Source: Bacteroidia bacterium (lineage in GTDB: Bacteria > Bacteroidota > Bacteroidia > B-17B0 > Aurantibacillaceae). Taken from it: a stretch of DNA of 9,264 nucleotides. Position 1 is the stretch's first letter. The number at the start of each line of letters is the position of its first letter. Made by a program: the position numbers and the translations under genes. Positions 7,166 to 9,264 of the stretch are shown here, piece by piece. The notes beneath the pieces were generated by a model. It was not told the origin of the DNA. It ran no database searches and was given only the letters and a program-made list of their open reading frames with translations. The stretch covers positions 1 to 9,264 of the forward strand of contig JAOABO010000072.1 of assembly GCA_026418315.1 (NCBI GenBank), written 5' to 3'.

Positions 7166-8065
7166 TTATTCTTGGGTTAAAATTTTAAATACTTCTTCCA
7201 ATTTCATTTCAGATTTATTTAAGGAAACAATCGTGCTGTTACTTTGAATGGCCAATTCCATAAGGTATTTTGAAATATCGGGATGTGAAGATTCTATTTT
7301 CCATTTTGTATCCGATAGTTTTTCAATATTCTGAACAGGTAGTGTAGAAATTTTTTCTTTACTGATAGATACGGAAAATTCAACTATAATATGAGACGAT
7401 GAAAGTGTGGTTTTTATATTATGAATATGATCATCTGCTACAATTTTCCCTCTATGAATAATAATCACTCTGTTGCATATAGCTTCTACTTCCTGCATAA
7501 TGTGAGTACTAAACATGACAGTTTTATCTTTGCCTAATTGTTTTATTAAACTCCGGATTTCTTCCAATTGATTAGGATCCAACCCCGAAGTGGGCTCGTC
7601 TAAAATCAAAACAGAAGGATTATGAATAAGGGCCTGAGCCAGACCCACCCTTTGCTTGTAACCTTTGGATAATGCTCCTATTTTTTTGTGTTGTTCTATC
7701 TGAAGTCCACAAATATCTATCATCTCTTTGACCCTCTGCATTGGATTTTTTATACCATACAATTTGGCAATAAATTCCAAAAATTCCTTTACATACATTT
7801 CATAGTACAAGGGGTTTTGTTCTGGTAAATATCCCACTTGCTTTTTTATTTCCAGCGACTTCTCATAAATGTCCATTCCATTAATTTCAGCACTGCCACT
7901 GGTAGGCGGAATATATCCTGTAAGTATTTTCATCATGGTGCTTTTTCCTGCACCATTAGGTCCTAAAAAACCCGCTATTTCGCCTTTTTGAATAGAAAAA
8001 GAGACATTGTCCAAAGCTTTTTGTTTTCCGTATAGTTTCGTAATGTTTTTTACTACAATAGACAT
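7166..8065 (-). CDS. gldA: GldA, gliding-motility ABC transporter ATP-binding subunit
   Basis: Complete 299-residue ABC ATPase, cytosolic and membrane-associated through its permease. Catalytic motifs are all intact: Walker A GPNGAGKST (35-43), Q-loop Gln83 in LPEQNPLY, signature LSKGYKQR (132-139), Walker B VLILDEP (152-158) with Glu157 as catalytic base, D-loop SGLD (160-163), and switch His188 in FSTHIM. The signature is the LSKGYKQR variant common in ABC-2 exporter ATPases. A C-terminal region after about residue 215 is an accessory domain, as in GldA and related drug/polysaccharide exporter ATPases. The gldA assignment rests on this domain layout together with gldF and gldG about 0.9 kb downstream on the same strand. 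On sequence alone a generic ABC-2 exporter ATPase would be the alternative. The next gene starts one base after its stop. Confidence 0.92.
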   Translation of the reverse strand: MSIVVKNITKLYGKQKALDNVSFSIQKGEIAGFLGPNGAGKSTMMKILTGYIPPTSGSAEINGMDIYEKSLEIKKQVGYLPEQNPLYYEMYVKEFLEFIAKLYGIKNPMQRVKEMIDICGLQIEQHKKIGALSKGYKQRVGLAQALIHNPSVLILDEPTSGLDPNQLEEIRSLIKQLGKDKTVMFSTHIMQEVEAICNRVIIIHRGKIVADDHIHNIKTTLSSSHIIVEFSVSISKEKISTLPVQNIEKLSDTKWKIESSHPDISKYLMELAIQSNSTIVSLNKSEMKLEEVFKILTQE

Positions 8066-8083
8066 GGATGTTTTTTGAAGTGG

Positions 8084-8091
8084 CTAATATA
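8084..8091 (-). promoter_or_regulatory. Possible -7 promoter element (TATATTAG) of gldA
   Basis: The minus strand reads TATATTAG, which differs from TAnnTTTG at one fixed position, and lies 18 bases before the gldA ATG. The placement fits the other promoters here, but the match is imperfect and no -33 box is seen. Confidence 0.35.
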
Positions 8092-8163
8092 GCAAGAATT
8101 GTGATTTGTTTTTAATAAGGTATTACAGGGGCTTTAGAATGCATACCTATCTCAAATTATCTG

Positions 8164-8171
8164 TAACTTTG
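8164..8171 (+). promoter_or_regulatory. -7 promoter element (TAACTTTG) of the M3 peptidase gene
   Basis: TAACTTTG is a perfect TAnnTTTG match, identical to the element before the aminotransferase gene and likewise 12 bases before the start codon. It implies a leader of only a few bases. There is no purine-rich ribosome-binding site in the gap. Confidence 0.6.
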
Positions 8172-8183
8172 GCAAAAAATATT

Positions 8184-9264
8184 ATGAAATTGGATATTAT
8201 TCAATTTGAAACATGGAAAGATTTAGAACCTTATTTTAATGAGTTATTACAAAATAACTTTAAGACCTATAATGATTATTTGCAATTCATTTATGAATGG
8301 AATGCTTTACTGGCTTCTGTTTCAGAAGAAAGTGGATGGCGATACATCAATATGACCTGCCATACGAATGATGAATCGTTCAAAAACAAATATCTTCAGT
8401 ATGTAACAGAAATTGAGCCCCAACTTCAAAAAATTCAAAACGAAATTAATCTTAAAACCTCTGAAAGCCCTTACTTTCAATCTCTTTCCGATGATATTTT
8501 TTCTATATTTAAGAGAAATATTAAAAAAGACCTTGAACTGTTCCGTGAAGAAAATATTCCGCTTTTTACAAAGATTCAGGAGTTACAGCAACAATATGCG
8601 GAAATAAGCGGACAACAGACCATTCAATACGATAACAAAACCCTTACCCTTCAACAAGCCAGTATCTATCTAAAAAATCAAAACAGAAACATTCGCAAAG
8701 AAGTTTATTATTTAATTAACGAAAGAAGAAAACAAGATGAGAACAAATTAAATGACTTACTAAACAATCTGATTTCGCTAAGACATCAGGTAGCACTGAA
8801 CACAGGGTTTAATAACTTTAGAGATTATATGCATCGGGCTTTAGGAAGATACGATTATTCAATAGAAGATTGCAAACAATTTCATCAATCTGTCGAAAAA
8901 GCGGTAGTGCCTTTTGTTCAGGAAATACACGGCATTCGTCAAAAAAAATTATCACTTGAAAACGATTATTATCCATGGGATACACAGGTGGACATGTATG
9001 GATTAGACCCATTAAAAGTATTTGAAACCGAAGAAGATTTTATTTCCAAAAGTATAGAATGTTTTCAGCAAATAGATTCTTTTTTTGCAGATTGTTTGAG
9101 AGAAATGCATCACTTGAAAAGATTGGACTTAAGTTCCAGAATTGGAAAAGCCCCGGGTGGCTATCAGTACCCTTTATATAAGAGCGGCGTACCTTTTATT
9201 TTTATGAATGCCGTAGGTTTACACAGAGACCTTGTAACCTTGATGCATGAAACAGGTCATGCTG
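8184..9264 (+). CDS. M3-family oligoendopeptidase (PepF/thimet-like), N-terminal part
   Basis: Open frame from ATG at 8184 to the right edge, giving 360 residues. The last seven include the HETGH zinc motif (355-359) of HExxH metallopeptidases, with Glu356 as the catalytic residue. The third zinc ligand, a Glu some 25 residues further on in M3 enzymes, lies outside the window. Before the motif are other M3 oligoendopeptidase features: a largely helical N-terminal region, a YYPWD segment (at 9 kb), GKAPGGYQYPL and the PFIFMNAVGLHRDL approach to the zinc helix. There is no signal peptide, so it is probably a cytosolic peptidase that cleaves oligopeptides. Full-length relatives are about 560-580 residues. 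In-frame TAA just upstream, inside the TAACTTTG promoter element, rules out an earlier start. It is divergent from gldA. The precise subfamily is less sure than the M3 assignment. Confidence 0.92.
   Translation, partial: MKLDIIQFETWKDLEPYFNELLQNNFKTYNDYLQFIYEWNALLASVSEESGWRYINMTCHTNDESFKNKYLQYVTEIEPQLQKIQNEINLKTSESPYFQSLSDDIFSIFKRNIKKDLELFREENIPLFTKIQELQQQYAEISGQQTIQYDNKTLTLQQASIYLKNQNRNIRKEVYYLINERRKQDENKLNDLLNNLISLRHQVALNTGFNNFRDYMHRALGRYDYSIEDCKQFHQSVEKAVVPFVQEIHGIRQKKLSLENDYYPWDTQVDMYGLDPLKVFETEEDFISKSIECFQQIDSFFADCLREMHHLKRLDLSSRIGKAPGGYQYPLYKSGVPFIFMNAVGLHRDLVTLMHETGHA

Noticed and set aside
8413..8607. Plus-strand 64-residue open frame
   Set aside because: Out-of-frame shadow of the M3 peptidase, whose frame is open throughout and ends in HETGH.

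Overview
The window looks like chromosome of a gliding-type Bacteroidota, probably Chitinophagales/Sphingobacteriales-like, though the exact order is inference. The grounds are AT-rich DNA, recognisable GldA, GldF and GldG proteins, a Porin_10-type outer-membrane protein, YwqK-like MORN repeats, and TAnnTTTG -7 promoter elements just before several start codons, with no clear Shine-Dalgarno sequences.

Left part (1-2062, minus strand): a class III PLP-dependent aminotransferase is followed, with an ATGA stop/start overlap, by a Porin_10-like putative porin that runs off the left edge. A short divergent promoter region (2063-2188) separates these from a plus-strand M20 metallodipeptidase (2189-3595).

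Middle (3596-8065): after a 185-bp convergent spacer with overlapping inverted repeats comes a minus-strand gliding-motility ABC transporter locus. In transcription order it reads gldA (ATPase), an exported MORN-repeat protein one base downstream, then gldF (permease) and gldG (membrane-anchored auxiliary subunit), which overlap by 7 bp. gldF has its own perfect TAnnTTTG element, so the locus is probably two units, gldA-MORN and gldFG. GldA, GldF and GldG would assemble in the inner membrane. The MORN protein has a signal peptide and would face the periplasm or surface.

Right part (8066-9264): a second divergent promoter region leads to a plus-strand M3-family zinc oligopeptidase, cut by the window edge just after its HETGH motif.

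Most of the window is conserved Bacteroidota content, and I see no mobile element, CRISPR array, tRNA or rRNA. The most unusual point is the MORN-repeat gene placed inside the gliding ABC locus. I do not see convincing evidence for a wholly new system.
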